DNA from: CAYGTO01 sp964352815
Lineage (GTDB): Bacteria; Pseudomonadota; Alphaproteobacteria; Rickettsiales; UBA3002
Reading direction: 5' to 3'
Length of the DNA stretch: 64,000 nucleotides
Assembly: GCA_964352815.1 (NCBI GenBank)
Contig: CAYGTO010000004.1
Location: 1-64,000 of the forward strand
Shown: positions 40,698 through 48,520 of the stretch, piece by piece
How the letters are laid out: every line of letters starts with the position of its first letter
Position numbering within the stretch: the first letter of the stretch is position 1
Translations under genes and position numbers: made by a program
Notes under the pieces: model-generated
Told to the model about the DNA's origin: nothing
The model's database searches: none
Seen by the model: the letters and a program-made list of their open reading frames with translations, nothing else

Positions 40698-41130
40698 ACA
40701 GCGCCAAGGGCAGGGGAATCGGAATAAGCAACGGCCAAAGCCGGCCAAACCGCTCGATGTGTTGCCTTCGCCTGAGCTTTTGGAATCGTATGATTATGTC
40801 GTGGAAGGCTCGGCGAAACAGCTGCTGAGCATGTTTGAAGAAGAGCAAAAACATCGCCATGCATGGGAAGACCGTGCGCTGAAAGTGCATGTCACCAGCA
40901 CGCTTCTTGGCCAGTTTCTTGGCTTTTTCATTGCGATTGCCATTTTTGTTTCAGCCTCGATTATCGGGATTTATGGCGATGCGACCGTCGGCGCGTTCAT
41001 CTGGGTGTTCGGCCTGGCGCTGGTATGCATGAGTGCGCTGGTGTGGTGGTATGCGAAATCCCTCGGCCAGCGGCCCCTCTTCGCGCGACCATCGATGCGC
41101 GCAAGCTACCGACCTGAGAAGAAGAACTAG
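40690..41130 (+). CDS. DUF2335 membrane protein, 146 aa
   Basis: The start chosen is ATG at 40690 behind GGAGGAGCGTG. LPSPELLESYDYVVEGSAKQ and EEEQKHRHAWEDRALK (residues 30-70) are the conserved soluble part of DUF2335, followed by two helices (about 75-98 and 103-122). The family is found in prophages and GTA-like regions; a role is not established. The stop overlaps the stop of the convergent gene at 41127. Confidence 0.75.
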   Translation: MSEQRQGQGNRNKQRPKPAKPLDVLPSPELLESYDYVVEGSAKQLLSMFEEEQKHRHAWEDRALKVHVTSTLLGQFLGFFIAIAIFVSASIIGIYGDATVGAFIWVFGLALVCMSALVWWYAKSLGQRPLFARPSMRASYRPEKKN

Positions 41131-41456
41131 CTTATATCAATTGAAGGCGGGCGTTCGGATAGAACAGCGGCGACTTCAGTAGGCTTCAAGTCACCTAGTG
41201 AACTTGAGCGGAAATGCTCATCAAAATCGGCACCGCGATTATTACATTGAGAACCACTAAAAAAAAAGCCGCCAACGCCACCAATGACTGCGCCTGTAAT
41301 AGTACCGGCGATTGGGGCAGTTGAGCCTGTTACTGCTCCTATAAGACCAAAAGTAAGTCCACCTGCCACAGCTCCCCTAAGCGTCCACCCTGCTTCGCAC
41401 TCAGAGAGGTTGGCAATGTCGTAATTACTTGGCGGATATGAACGTTTTCCTGCCAT
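41127..41456 (-). CDS. Glycine-zipper membrane protein, 109 aa
   Basis: The start chosen is ATG at 41456 behind GAGGAAATC-like sequence (GCGAGGAATC). Residues 27-67 are a glycine-zipper hairpin (GAVAGGLTFGLIGAVTGS, GTITGAVIGGVGGFFF). Flanks are polar, and there are two Cys. Such hairpins insert in membranes and occur in outer-membrane lipoproteins and toxins alike. It is adjacent to a second glycine-rich gene at 41512; function unknown. Confidence 0.6.
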   Translation of the reverse strand: MAGKRSYPPSNYDIANLSECEAGWTLRGAVAGGLTFGLIGAVTGSTAPIAGTITGAVIGGVGGFFFSGSQCNNRGADFDEHFRSSSLGDLKPTEVAAVLSERPPSIDIS

Positions 41457-41511
41457 GATTCCTCGCAATTATTTAGGATAGAATATCAACTAATCCTTAA
41501 GAAATCGTATC

Positions 41512-41877
41512 TTACATCATGCGGCCGCTGATATCGCCTAGCGTGTCCTTATCGAAGCCTAAATGCCTGCCAGATTTTGGTGCGATCGGCATGTTTTGGT
41601 TGCTCTGATGGCTATCGAAAGGCTCGAAGAGCGGTGCATCTTTTCCAGCGGCACAGGCAAGTGCACCCGCGGCAGAGCCTAACAACCCGCCATATATAAT
41701 TCCAGGAACAGCGAGCCAGCTCGTGAAAGGTATCAATCCTAAGGCACCGCCCACGGCCGCACCATTACTGCCCCAATTAAGAACGCAGTCGGTATAACGC
41801 GAACCGGTGGTTCCAGCGACACCGTCCAGTATCCCAAGGTTAATGCCGTTCGGCGCATAATGCTTAGATGAACCCAT
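41512..41877 (-). CDS. Glycine-rich membrane protein, 121 aa
   Basis: ATG at 41877 has a weak SD. GSNGAAVGGALGLIPFTSWL and IIYGGLLGSAAGALACAAG (residues 36-78) form a hydrophobic hairpin with GxxxG spacing; the ends are polar. Its layout parallels the 109-aa neighbour, so a distant paralogy is possible. The CtrA-type site at 41901 lies just upstream. Function unknown. Confidence 0.6.
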   Translation of the reverse strand: MGSSKHYAPNGINLGILDGVAGTTGSRYTDCVLNWGSNGAAVGGALGLIPFTSWLAVPGIIYGGLLGSAAGALACAAGKDAPLFEPFDSHQSNQNMPIAPKSGRHLGFDKDTLGDISGRMM

Positions 41878-41900
41878 GTTTATAGTTTACCAAACTCAGG

Positions 41901-41915
41901 TTAACGAATGATTAA
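41901..41915. promoter_or_regulatory. CtrA-type site overlapping the NlpC start codon
   Basis: TTAA, CGAATGA, TTAA is a perfect match, but the ATG of the NlpC gene lies inside it. It could serve the divergent 121-aa gene, or be chance. Confidence 0.35.
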
Positions 41916-42549
41916 AGATAAGATAAATCAGCAGCTTATTTCAGAAGCGCGCCGCTGTATTGGCACGAAATTTCGCCATCAGGGGCGTACGGAGACGGGG
42001 CTCGATTGCCTGGGGCTGCTGGTGATTGTCGCTAAGGTATTAGAACTGAATGATAAATTGGGAAATCCGCTGCACACGCATGATATGCTCGCCTACGGCC
42101 ATACGCCAGATGGGGCAGCGCTCAAAGAGGGGCTGGAAGGGCTGTTAGAGCCATGCGAGGCGCCCTTGCCAGGCGCGATTGGCCTGTTCGAGATTGATGG
42201 TAGCCCTCGGCATTTGGGGATATTTGGCAGTTATAATGATTCGCTCCCCTGCTGCACTACTGTTTCGCGCGATGAGCCTAAGCGCGTTCGCGCACTGAAG
42301 GCTCGGCCTACTGGCCTCGATGCATCACGCATTGGAATGGTAATGGGAGGCACGAAGCGAAGCCAGGAGGCGGAGCTCTTTAGTCACGAAGTGTTAGGCG
42401 CATTGCGAGGTCAGGAGACCGAGCAGGCGCAAAAAGAACTTTCCCTCATCCACGCCTACGCCCCCGCGCGGCGCGTGGTTGAGCATCGGTTTGATGAGCA
42501 ATGGCACAAACGCCTCATCGCGGTCTATGCGATTCCGGAGCAACCATAA
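41908..42549 (+). CDS. NlpC/P60 cell-wall peptidase (RcGTA gp14-like) with in-frame R5 insert, 213 aa
   Basis: CIGTKFRHQGRTETGLDCLG carries catalytic Cys34; His102 (SPRHLGIF) and His182 (LIHAYAPARRVVEHRF) complete the triad-like set. The enzyme cleaves peptidoglycan stem peptides during DNA entry. Residues about 111-174 are encoded by a full R5 repeat read without stops (DEPKRVRALKARPTG...), enlarging a protein that normally has about 145-150 residues and separating the two His motifs. Whether the enzyme tolerates the insert is unknown; the frame is open throughout and the native C-terminus is intact. Confidence 0.88.
   Translation: MIKDKINQQLISEARRCIGTKFRHQGRTETGLDCLGLLVIVAKVLELNDKLGNPLHTHDMLAYGHTPDGAALKEGLEGLLEPCEAPLPGAIGLFEIDGSPRHLGIFGSYNDSLPCCTTVSRDEPKRVRALKARPTGLDASRIGMVMGGTKRSQEAELFSHEVLGALRGQETEQAQKELSLIHAYAPARRVVEHRFDEQWHKRLIAVYAIPEQP
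42240..42436. repeat. R5 repeat inside the NlpC/P60 coding sequence
   Basis: TTCGCTCCCCTGCTGC, CGATGAGCCTAAGCGCG, CTGAAGGCTCGGCC, AGCCAGGAGGCGGAGCTC, TTTAGTCACGAAGTG and GCATTGCGAGGTCAGG are all R5 blocks, here translated. Confidence 0.8.
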
Positions 42550-42550
42550 A

Positions 42551-42568
42551 ATGTCACAAAAACTTCAT
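42551..42568 (+). promoter_or_regulatory. PhoB-type box, weak
   Basis: ATGTCAC and ACTTCAT half-sites with an AAAA spacer; half-site order is reversed compared with the others. TATCGT lies 23 bp downstream. It precedes the membrane gene at 42689. Confidence 0.35.
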
Positions 42569-42688
42569 GAGCCATATGAGAACGGCTCACCTATCGTCTC
42601 AACGTTTTAGTATGCCTACTGTGTATGTGTACTTACGGAGCGGGGGCAGTCACGCTTCCCGCACGACCCAACGAAAGGAGGGAAACCT

Positions 42689-43419
42689 ATGCGTTGGCTC
42701 AAAGTCTGCGCATTTTTCGGGCTCTATCTGGGCCTAGCGGCGCTCACCTTGTTCGGCTTCGTGCCGTTCATCGAGGGCTTCGCGGCACACTGGCACCCGG
42801 ATCTGCTGTGGTGTATCGGCATGGCAGGGCTCTTCCTGTTGTTGCTGACTATCATCGCGCTTGTTCATGGCGGCCTGAGCTTTGGCTGGCGTTTCGTGGG
42901 GTTGGGGTTTACCGCTAACGTGCTGATGTTGTTCGCAGCATTTGGCGGCGGTGACTACGCCCCTGGAGTGTCACCCTGATCCTCTCGTTCTTCTTCCTCA
43001 ACGGCATCACGTTGATGAAGCTGGCGCGAGGGGTGGAGACGCCAGTGCAAGGCCCAGCGGTCAACTGGAGAAAAGCGGTGGGGATTACCTTGTTGCTCAT
43101 GCTTCTCGGATATGGTGCTACCATGGCTGGCGGGATCTATCTGGTTGGCGCGCTGAGCCATTGGGAGTCTATCCCAACGGTGAATCTGATTGCGGGTTTC
43201 GCCGCATTCGGGCTCTACACGCTTTTCTACCACGAGTTGCTCAAGCCAACGAGCTATCTGTTTCTTTCGGCGGAGTTTATGGTGAATATCTTGATGTTCA
43301 CCAGTTCGATTCTGCTGGGGAGCTATGAGCTCTGGGCCACAGCCATGACGGCCGCATGGGCCATCAACTTTGCCTGGGGACTCGGTTCGAAGCTGACGCG
43401 ACGACCGGCCCCAGCATGA
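42689..43419 (+). CDS. Membrane protein with internal duplication, interrupted by a -1 frameshift
   Basis: ATG follows AAAGGAGGGAAACCT. The first frame (96 codons to TGA at 42977-42979) contains three helices. The second frame starts in the sequence encoding YAPWSVTLILSFFFLNG and runs to 43419. A -1 shift within GCCCCTGG (about 42959-42966) joins them into one protein of about 243 aa. The joined halves are similar in layout: GFTANVLMLFAAFGGG in half one matches AEFMVNILMFTSSILLG in half two, each followed by another helix and a basic end (KLARG, KLTRR). This internal symmetry is only seen if the frameshift is corrected. Function unknown. Confidence 0.6.
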
Positions 43420-43455
43420 ACAATAACCAGGCCCTCGAATGGCCTGAGACCCATT

Positions 43456-43485
43456 GTGGGAGGGAGACTTCGGCCTCTCTCCCAC
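43456..43485 (+). terminator. Hairpin after the duplicated membrane gene
   Basis: GTGGGAG and CTCCCAC arms with inner GGAG/CTCT pairing around CTTCGG; T-rich sequence (CCCTTTCTC) follows. Confidence 0.6.
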
Positions 43486-43571
43486 ACCCTTTCTCATATA
43501 TTTAAAGAGATAAAAAAGCGAAGCCATTAGGCGGCTGGTGGTAGTCCGTATATTTCGGAATAAGGAGAATC

Positions 43572-43696
43572 ATTTCGCGAGGGAACGAAGTGACTGACGC
43601 GATCCAGAGCTAACTGCTCTGGACTGCCGCGCCTGCCTGCGCGAAGCCGGAGCTCCGCTTCGGCGAAGACAGGTCGGCTTCGCCTCCTCGCAGAAC
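43572..43696. repeat. R6 palindromic repeat
   Basis: ATTTCGCGAGGGAACG and CCTCCTCGCAGAAC arms; GATCCAGAGC and GCTCTGGACTGCCGCG inside; an extra AGCCGGAGCTCCGCTTCGGC block is inserted. Confidence 0.7.
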
Positions 43697-43712
43697 AAAA
43701 TTCACAGTAAAC

Positions 43713-43880
43713 GTGGTCAGTAGACCACGTCTTTAGTCGCCGTCAGGCGTTAGGCTCATTGCGTAGGCCAGTAGGCCGGAGCAGGAGTAAAAAAATAAAG
43801 CGAAGCCAGTAGGCGAAGCCCTTTAGTGCGCGTAAGCGCTTAGTTCCATCGCGAGGTCAGTAGACCGAGTGGGGAAGAAC
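43713..43880. repeat. Tandem R5 repeats immediately 5' of the tail-tip gene
   Basis: Two right-end R5 units follow each other (GGTCAGTAGACCACG...GAGCAGGAGTAAAAAA, then AGCCAGTAGGCGAAGCCC...GAGTGGGGAAGAAC). The gene starts 12 bp beyond. Confidence 0.7.
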
Positions 43881-43891
43881 GGAAAAATCCT

Positions 43892-46800
43892 ATGTCCTCT
43901 ATCGTTTTAAAAACCGTCGGTACGGCGGTCGGCGCCGCTGTTGGCGGCCCACTTGGCGCACAAGTTGGCGGCTTTCTCGGCGGCAGCACGGGCGGTCTGT
44001 TTGATGCACAGCTCTTCGGCAGTGGCCGCACGCGCCGCAGTGTCCGCGAAGGGCGCCGGCTTGATGATCTGTCGGTGCAGACCTCGACCTATGGCAAAAC
44101 CATTCCGATTACCTATGGAACGGTGCGCCTTGCGGGGAATGTGATTTGGTCGCGCCCGATCAAAGAAACTGCAACGACAACCACCTCAACCACGACGACG
44201 TCAGGCGGGAAGGGCGGCGGCGGTGGCGGCGGAGCAAGCACGGTGAGTGAAACCACCACCACCTACAGCTATTCCGTTTCGCTCGCCATTGCGATTTGCG
44301 AAGGTGAGATTGACGAAGTGCTGCGCGTCTGGGCCGATGCGAAATTACTCGACGTGTCGCAAGGGACGTATCGCGTCTATACGGGCGGCGAAAATCAGCT
44401 ACCCGATAGCTATATTGAGGGCTTTGAAGGGGTCGGAAATACCCCGGCGTATCGCGGCGTGTCCTATGTCGTCATCGAAGATTTTCCGCTCGCTGATTAC
44501 GGCAACCGCATTCCGAATTTCACCTTTGAAGTGCAAAACCAGAAGGTCATCGACACGCCTGAGCAAACGCCGGTGGAAGAGCTCATCACCTCGGTGATGA
44601 TGATTCCTGGCTCAGGTGAGTTTGTCTATGACACGAAGGTGCAGGAAAAATTTAATGCCGACCAGGTGAATGGGACATGGATTCAGCGTGGTCAGCGCAG
44701 CGTGCTCAATGCGCATGCGCCGCAAGGCAAAGCGAATGTCGATGTTGCGATTGACCAGATGCTGAAGACGCTGCCGAACCTGGAATGGGTGGGGGTGGTG
44801 ATCAATTGGTTTGGAGACAGCCTCGATATTGCGCAGTGCAGCATTTATCCGGCGGTGGAAACCAGTGATGGGTTTACCGAACCGGATGCCTGGTCTGTGG
44901 CGGGCCAAACGCGCAGCACGGCGCGGCGTATTGGTTATGATGGCGACCGCCCACGCTATGGCGGCACGCCCGATGATACGAGTGTGGTGCGGCTTGTTGA
45001 TGTGCTCAAAGCGCGCGGCTTGAAGGTGTTTGCCTACCCGATGCCGCTGATGGATATTGCGGGTAAGCCGTGGCGCGGTGAGATGACGGGGGCGGCCTCT
45101 GCGGTCACGAATTTCTTCACCAAAAGCGACGGCTATAATGCGTTTATCATGCATTATGCGAATTTGCTTGGTAGCAAAGTGGACGCCTTCACCATTGGCA
45201 CGGAGATGATTAAGCTGACGACGATTAGCGAAAGTGCCGGGAGCTATCCGGCGGTGGATCAGCTTGTGACGTTGGCGGCGAGCGTTAAAGCGGCGGTGTC
45301 CTCGAATTGTTTGGTGACGTATGCGGCGAACTGGTCGGAATATCATTCCGCGCCGGGCGGCTGGTATCATCTTGATCCACTCTGGGCGTCGAGCAGCATT
45401 GATGTGGTGGGAATCGATGCCTATTTTCCGCTGACGAATGCGCCGCAAACGCGCTACAGCGTGCAGGATATTATCGATGGCTGGAATGGTGGTGAGGGGT
45501 ATGACTTTTATTATACCGACGCCGAGCGCACCACTACCGCGCCGCTTGGCGAGGAATATGCGTGGAAAAATATTCGCTGGTGGTGGGAGAATACGCACAC
45601 CAATCCGAATAGTGCGGCAACCTCATGGGTGCCTAAAGGGAAGAAAATTTGGTTCACCGAATATGGGTTCCCGAGCGTTGATGGCGCCGCCAATGAGCCG
45701 AATGTGTTCTATGACCCGAGCAGCCCGGAGACCAGTGTGCCGCGCTTTTCCAAAGGCGTGCCCGATGTGATTGCGCAGCGCATTGCGATTGAAGGCACCG
45801 AAAAAAACTGGGCGAATTCAGACATGGTTGAGCATCTGTTCCTCTGGACATGGGATGCGCGGCCATACCCGCAATGGCCTGATTTGAAAGAAGTATGGGC
45901 CGATGGCGATGCGTGGGAGCGCGGCCATTGGGTGCAAGGCAAATTCGGCGTGTCGCAAGTCTCGGCCGTGGTACAAGATTTGGCCGCGCGTGCGGGCATT
46001 AGCGACACGCAGCTTCAGCTCACAGAAGTGCAGGACCAGCTTGACGGGTATATCATCGACAGCCCAACGAGTGTACGCGGTGCGATTGAACCGCTGATGC
46101 AAACCTATTTATTTGATATGGTCGAATCGAATCAAACGCTGAAGGCGGTGGTGCGCGGAAGTGATACTGGATTGACGATTCCCGCGAGTGATTTGCTTGC
46201 GATTGGAACGCGCGAGAATGGTGACCCCATCTTCTTTGAGACGGTTCGTCAGCAAGAGTTAGAGCTTCCGCAAACGCTGGATGTTCAGTTCCTGAATAAG
46301 CTGGAGAAATACCAAACCGGAACGGCGCGGGCGCAACGTGTGACGACGCTAAGTCAACAGCAAGAGAGCATAGATATATCGCTTGCGATGAGTGAATTAC
46401 AGGCCTCGCGTGTGGCGGAAATTCAACTGCGCCAGCGTTGGATGGAGCGCACAGCGTTTCAATTCTCACTTCCTGTGAGCTATTGTAACCTTGAGCCAGG
46501 GGATGTAGTGACGATTGCGCCGGAAGATGCTTCGGCGCAGCAAATGACGCTTAGAATTACGCGCATTCAGCTCGGTAAACCCGGCGTGTTGCGTATCTCG
46601 GCGCTTGCCGATGATCCGAGTATTTACCGTTTTGATGTTACCTCAGAAGATGTGACCGGCACGACCGATATAGCGCTTCCAACAGCCGAAACGGCCTTGG
46701 AATTACTCGATCTTCCGGCGCTGATTAATGACAGCCCGAGCGATAGTTATATGCGCATTGCGATGGCGGGGAAGGCGCAGCATTGGCAGGGGGCGGGGCT

Positions 46801-47608
46801 ATATCGGTCCGATGAAAGCAGCGGTGACTATGAGAAGCGACTCGACAGTGATGTGTCAGCGATCATGGGTGCTGCGCTCGATATCTTAGCGGATAGTGCG
46901 GTGCATGTGTTCGATGTGACCTCCAGCGTTACCATAAATATCCTTGGTGAAGAGGGTTTGGTGAATGCGACAAAGCTGCAAGTGTTGAACGGCGCGAATG
47001 CAGCGCTACTCGGTGATGAGGTGATTCAGTTCATGCATGCGCAGCAGCTTTCTGAAGGGCAATATCGTTTGTCTGGATTGCTGCGCGGGCGTTTGGGAAC
47101 CGAACATCACACCGCGTCTCATGTTGCGGGCGAGCGGTTTATTATGCTCGATAATCGCCTGCGTAAAGAGTCGATGCCCGAGAGCCTGTGGGGACTTGAG
47201 CGCTATTATAAAGCCGGTACGGTAGGTCAGGCGCTGAGCGAGGTGACGGCGGCTCCCTTTACGTATCGTGCTAATGCGCTAAAGCCTTATAGCCCGGCGC
47301 ATGTTGCTGCGGCTCGCGATGGCTCTGGGAATATCACCTTAAGCTGGATTCGCCGCACGCGCATTGGCGGGGGCTTGCGTGATGGTGTTGATGTACCACT
47401 GTCAGAGACGAGTGAGATGTATGAAATTGATGTGCTTGATGGCAGTGGCGATGTGCTGCGTACCTTGTCTGCGACCACCCCAACGATCGATTATGTTGCA
47501 GCCGATCAGGTGATGGATTTCGGAGCGACGCAATCATCGCTACGCGTGAAAATATACCAAATGTCCGAGCTTGTTGGACGTGGCACACCGGCGGATGTGG
47601 TGGTGTAG
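43892..47608 (+). CDS. GTA host-specificity / tail-tip protein (RcGTA gp15-like), 1238 aa
   Basis: No SD is obvious. The N-terminus has a glycine-zipper GTAVGAAVGGPLGAQVGG (residues 9-26), then GKTIPITYGTVRLAGNVIWS near 67-87, followed by a T/G-rich loop. Residues about 320-640 form the GTA TIM-barrel (glycoside-hydrolase-like) domain, with VDAFTIGTEMIKLTT and WFTEYGFPSVDGAA. The C-terminal half is a phage tail-tip (Phage-tail_3-like) region ending in fibronectin-like strands. It contacts the cell surface and may cut glycans during injection. Length and frame are normal and no repeat insert was found. Confidence 0.9.
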   Translation: MSSIVLKTVGTAVGAAVGGPLGAQVGGFLGGSTGGLFDAQLFGSGRTRRSVREGRRLDDLSVQTSTYGKTIPITYGTVRLAGNVIWSRPIKETATTTTSTTTTSGGKGGGGGGGASTVSETTTTYSYSVSLAIAICEGEIDEVLRVWADAKLLDVSQGTYRVYTGGENQLPDSYIEGFEGVGNTPAYRGVSYVVIEDFPLADYGNRIPNFTFEVQNQKVIDTPEQTPVEELITSVMMIPGSGEFVYDTKVQEKFNADQVNGTWIQRGQRSVLNAHAPQGKANVDVAIDQMLKTLPNLEWVGVVINWFGDSLDIAQCSIYPAVETSDGFTEPDAWSVAGQTRSTARRIGYDGDRPRYGGTPDDTSVVRLVDVLKARGLKVFAYPMPLMDIAGKPWRGEMTGAASAVTNFFTKSDGYNAFIMHYANLLGSKVDAFTIGTEMIKLTTISESAGSYPAVDQLVTLAASVKAAVSSNCLVTYAANWSEYHSAPGGWYHLDPLWASSSIDVVGIDAYFPLTNAPQTRYSVQDIIDGWNGGEGYDFYYTDAERTTTAPLGEEYAWKNIRWWWENTHTNPNSAATSWVPKGKKIWFTEYGFPSVDGAANEPNVFYDPSSPETSVPRFSKGVPDVIAQRIAIEGTEKNWANSDMVEHLFLWTWDARPYPQWPDLKEVWADGDAWERGHWVQGKFGVSQVSAVVQDLAARAGISDTQLQLTEVQDQLDGYIIDSPTSVRGAIEPLMQTYLFDMVESNQTLKAVVRGSDTGLTIPASDLLAIGTRENGDPIFFETVRQQELELPQTLDVQFLNKLEKYQTGTARAQRVTTLSQQQESIDISLAMSELQASRVAEIQLRQRWMERTAFQFSLPVSYCNLEPGDVVTIAPEDASAQQMTLRITRIQLGKPGVLRISALADDPSIYRFDVTSEDVTGTTDIALPTAETALELLDLPALINDSPSDSYMRIAMAGKAQHWQGAGLYRSDESSGDYEKRLDSDVSAIMGAALDILADSAVHVFDVTSSVTINILGEEGLVNATKLQVLNGANAALLGDEVIQFMHAQQLSEGQYRLSGLLRGRLGTEHHTASHVAGERFIMLDNRLRKESMPESLWGLERYYKAGTVGQALSEVTAAPFTYRANALKPYSPAHVAAARDGSGNITLSWIRRTRIGGGLRDGVDVPLSETSEMYEIDVLDGSGDVLRTLSATTPTIDYVAADQVMDFGATQSSLRVKIYQMSELVGRGTPADVVV

Positions 47609-48409
47609 CTATCCAATCAGCTTCGCTTTTTGCGCAGCAAATTCTTCGTCTGTGAGATGCCCAGCTTCTTTGAGTTTGACGAGGCGTTCGAGTTGATCGG
47701 CAATATCAACCCCACCAGAGCTAGCGGGTGCAGTGGGAGCAGAAGCAGCAGGAACATATTCTTCCAAGGGGTTTGGTTCCGCGGGGTCATTATCCCGCAA
47801 ATCAGGCGTTTCCATCGGTTTGAGATTCGTACCGAGTTTACTTTTAAGCTCCGCTGAACGTACCGCAGCCATCTTCTGTTCATGAGTGAGCGCAGGTTGC
47901 GTATGGTGCGCCTGTTGTTGAATTTGCGGCTGCGCAGTCTGCTGTTGAACGTGCTGCTGCGGCGCTGACATTGGATGACCGCGCATCGGCTCTTGGCGCA
48001 TTTCGTGGAACACAATACGGCGGTAATTCTCAATCGCTTTGCGCACCGTCGAAACAAAGGGTTGCACCGATTCTTTGAGCACCATTTGAAGCACGAAAGA
48101 TGACGCGCCATCCCATAGGCGAATGCTGCCAAAAACCAGCGTGTAAGAAGAATCGATCGACTGCACCCGGTCAAGATTCATTTGCACCTGTTTAAGGCCA
48201 AAAAACATCCCTTTATCGAGGAAAATAACCCGGCGATTAGTGCAGACCGCAAGCCAGGTCGTATTGTTCATGAAACCGGAGGTGAGCGCTAGAATCTGTT
48301 CATCATCGTCTAAAATACGCGGCAGATATTTGATCTCTTTCTTCGTGTAGAAAATATATTTATGCGGCAGCGCTTTGATCTGCGCGTGGACTTGTTCAAG
48401 TGTCGGCAT
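47609..48409 (-). CDS. Bacterial PH-domain protein with C-terminal SHOCT, 266 aa
   Basis: The start chosen is ATG at 48409 behind TGGGGAGCGACT. Residues 25-135 resemble a YdbT/bPH-type domain (AVCTNRRVIFLDKGMFFGLK and IRLWDGASSFVLQMV). A long Q/H/P-rich linker follows (about 145-235). The C-terminus (DIADQLERLVKLKEAGHLTD, EEFAAQKAKLI) is a SHOCT oligomerisation motif. No membrane segment. It converges on the tail-tip gene with adjacent stops; it is probably a host gene or cargo rather than a GTA gene. Confidence 0.75.
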   Translation of the reverse strand: MPTLEQVHAQIKALPHKYIFYTKKEIKYLPRILDDDEQILALTSGFMNNTTWLAVCTNRRVIFLDKGMFFGLKQVQMNLDRVQSIDSSYTLVFGSIRLWDGASSFVLQMVLKESVQPFVSTVRKAIENYRRIVFHEMRQEPMRGHPMSAPQQHVQQQTAQPQIQQQAHHTQPALTHEQKMAAVRSAELKSKLGTNLKPMETPDLRDNDPAEPNPLEEYVPAASAPTAPASSGGVDIADQLERLVKLKEAGHLTDEEFAAQKAKLIG

Positions 48410-48520
48410 AGTCGCTCCCCATTTTTTACCACCATAGCGTATATGGACCGTAGCGTAAAGGGTTTTACGTGCGTGAAGCCCGCTAACTAATTGATATTCA
48501 GCCATTACAAAGGAGTCCCT

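Noticed and set aside
41127..41877. Two-peptide class II bacteriocin
   Set aside because: Glycine-zipper hairpins are present, but there is no double-glycine leader, transporter or immunity gene.
41901..41915. CtrA control of the NlpC gene
   Set aside because: The perfect site contains the start codon itself, so it cannot be a normal activator site for that gene; kept only as a weak site for the divergent gene.
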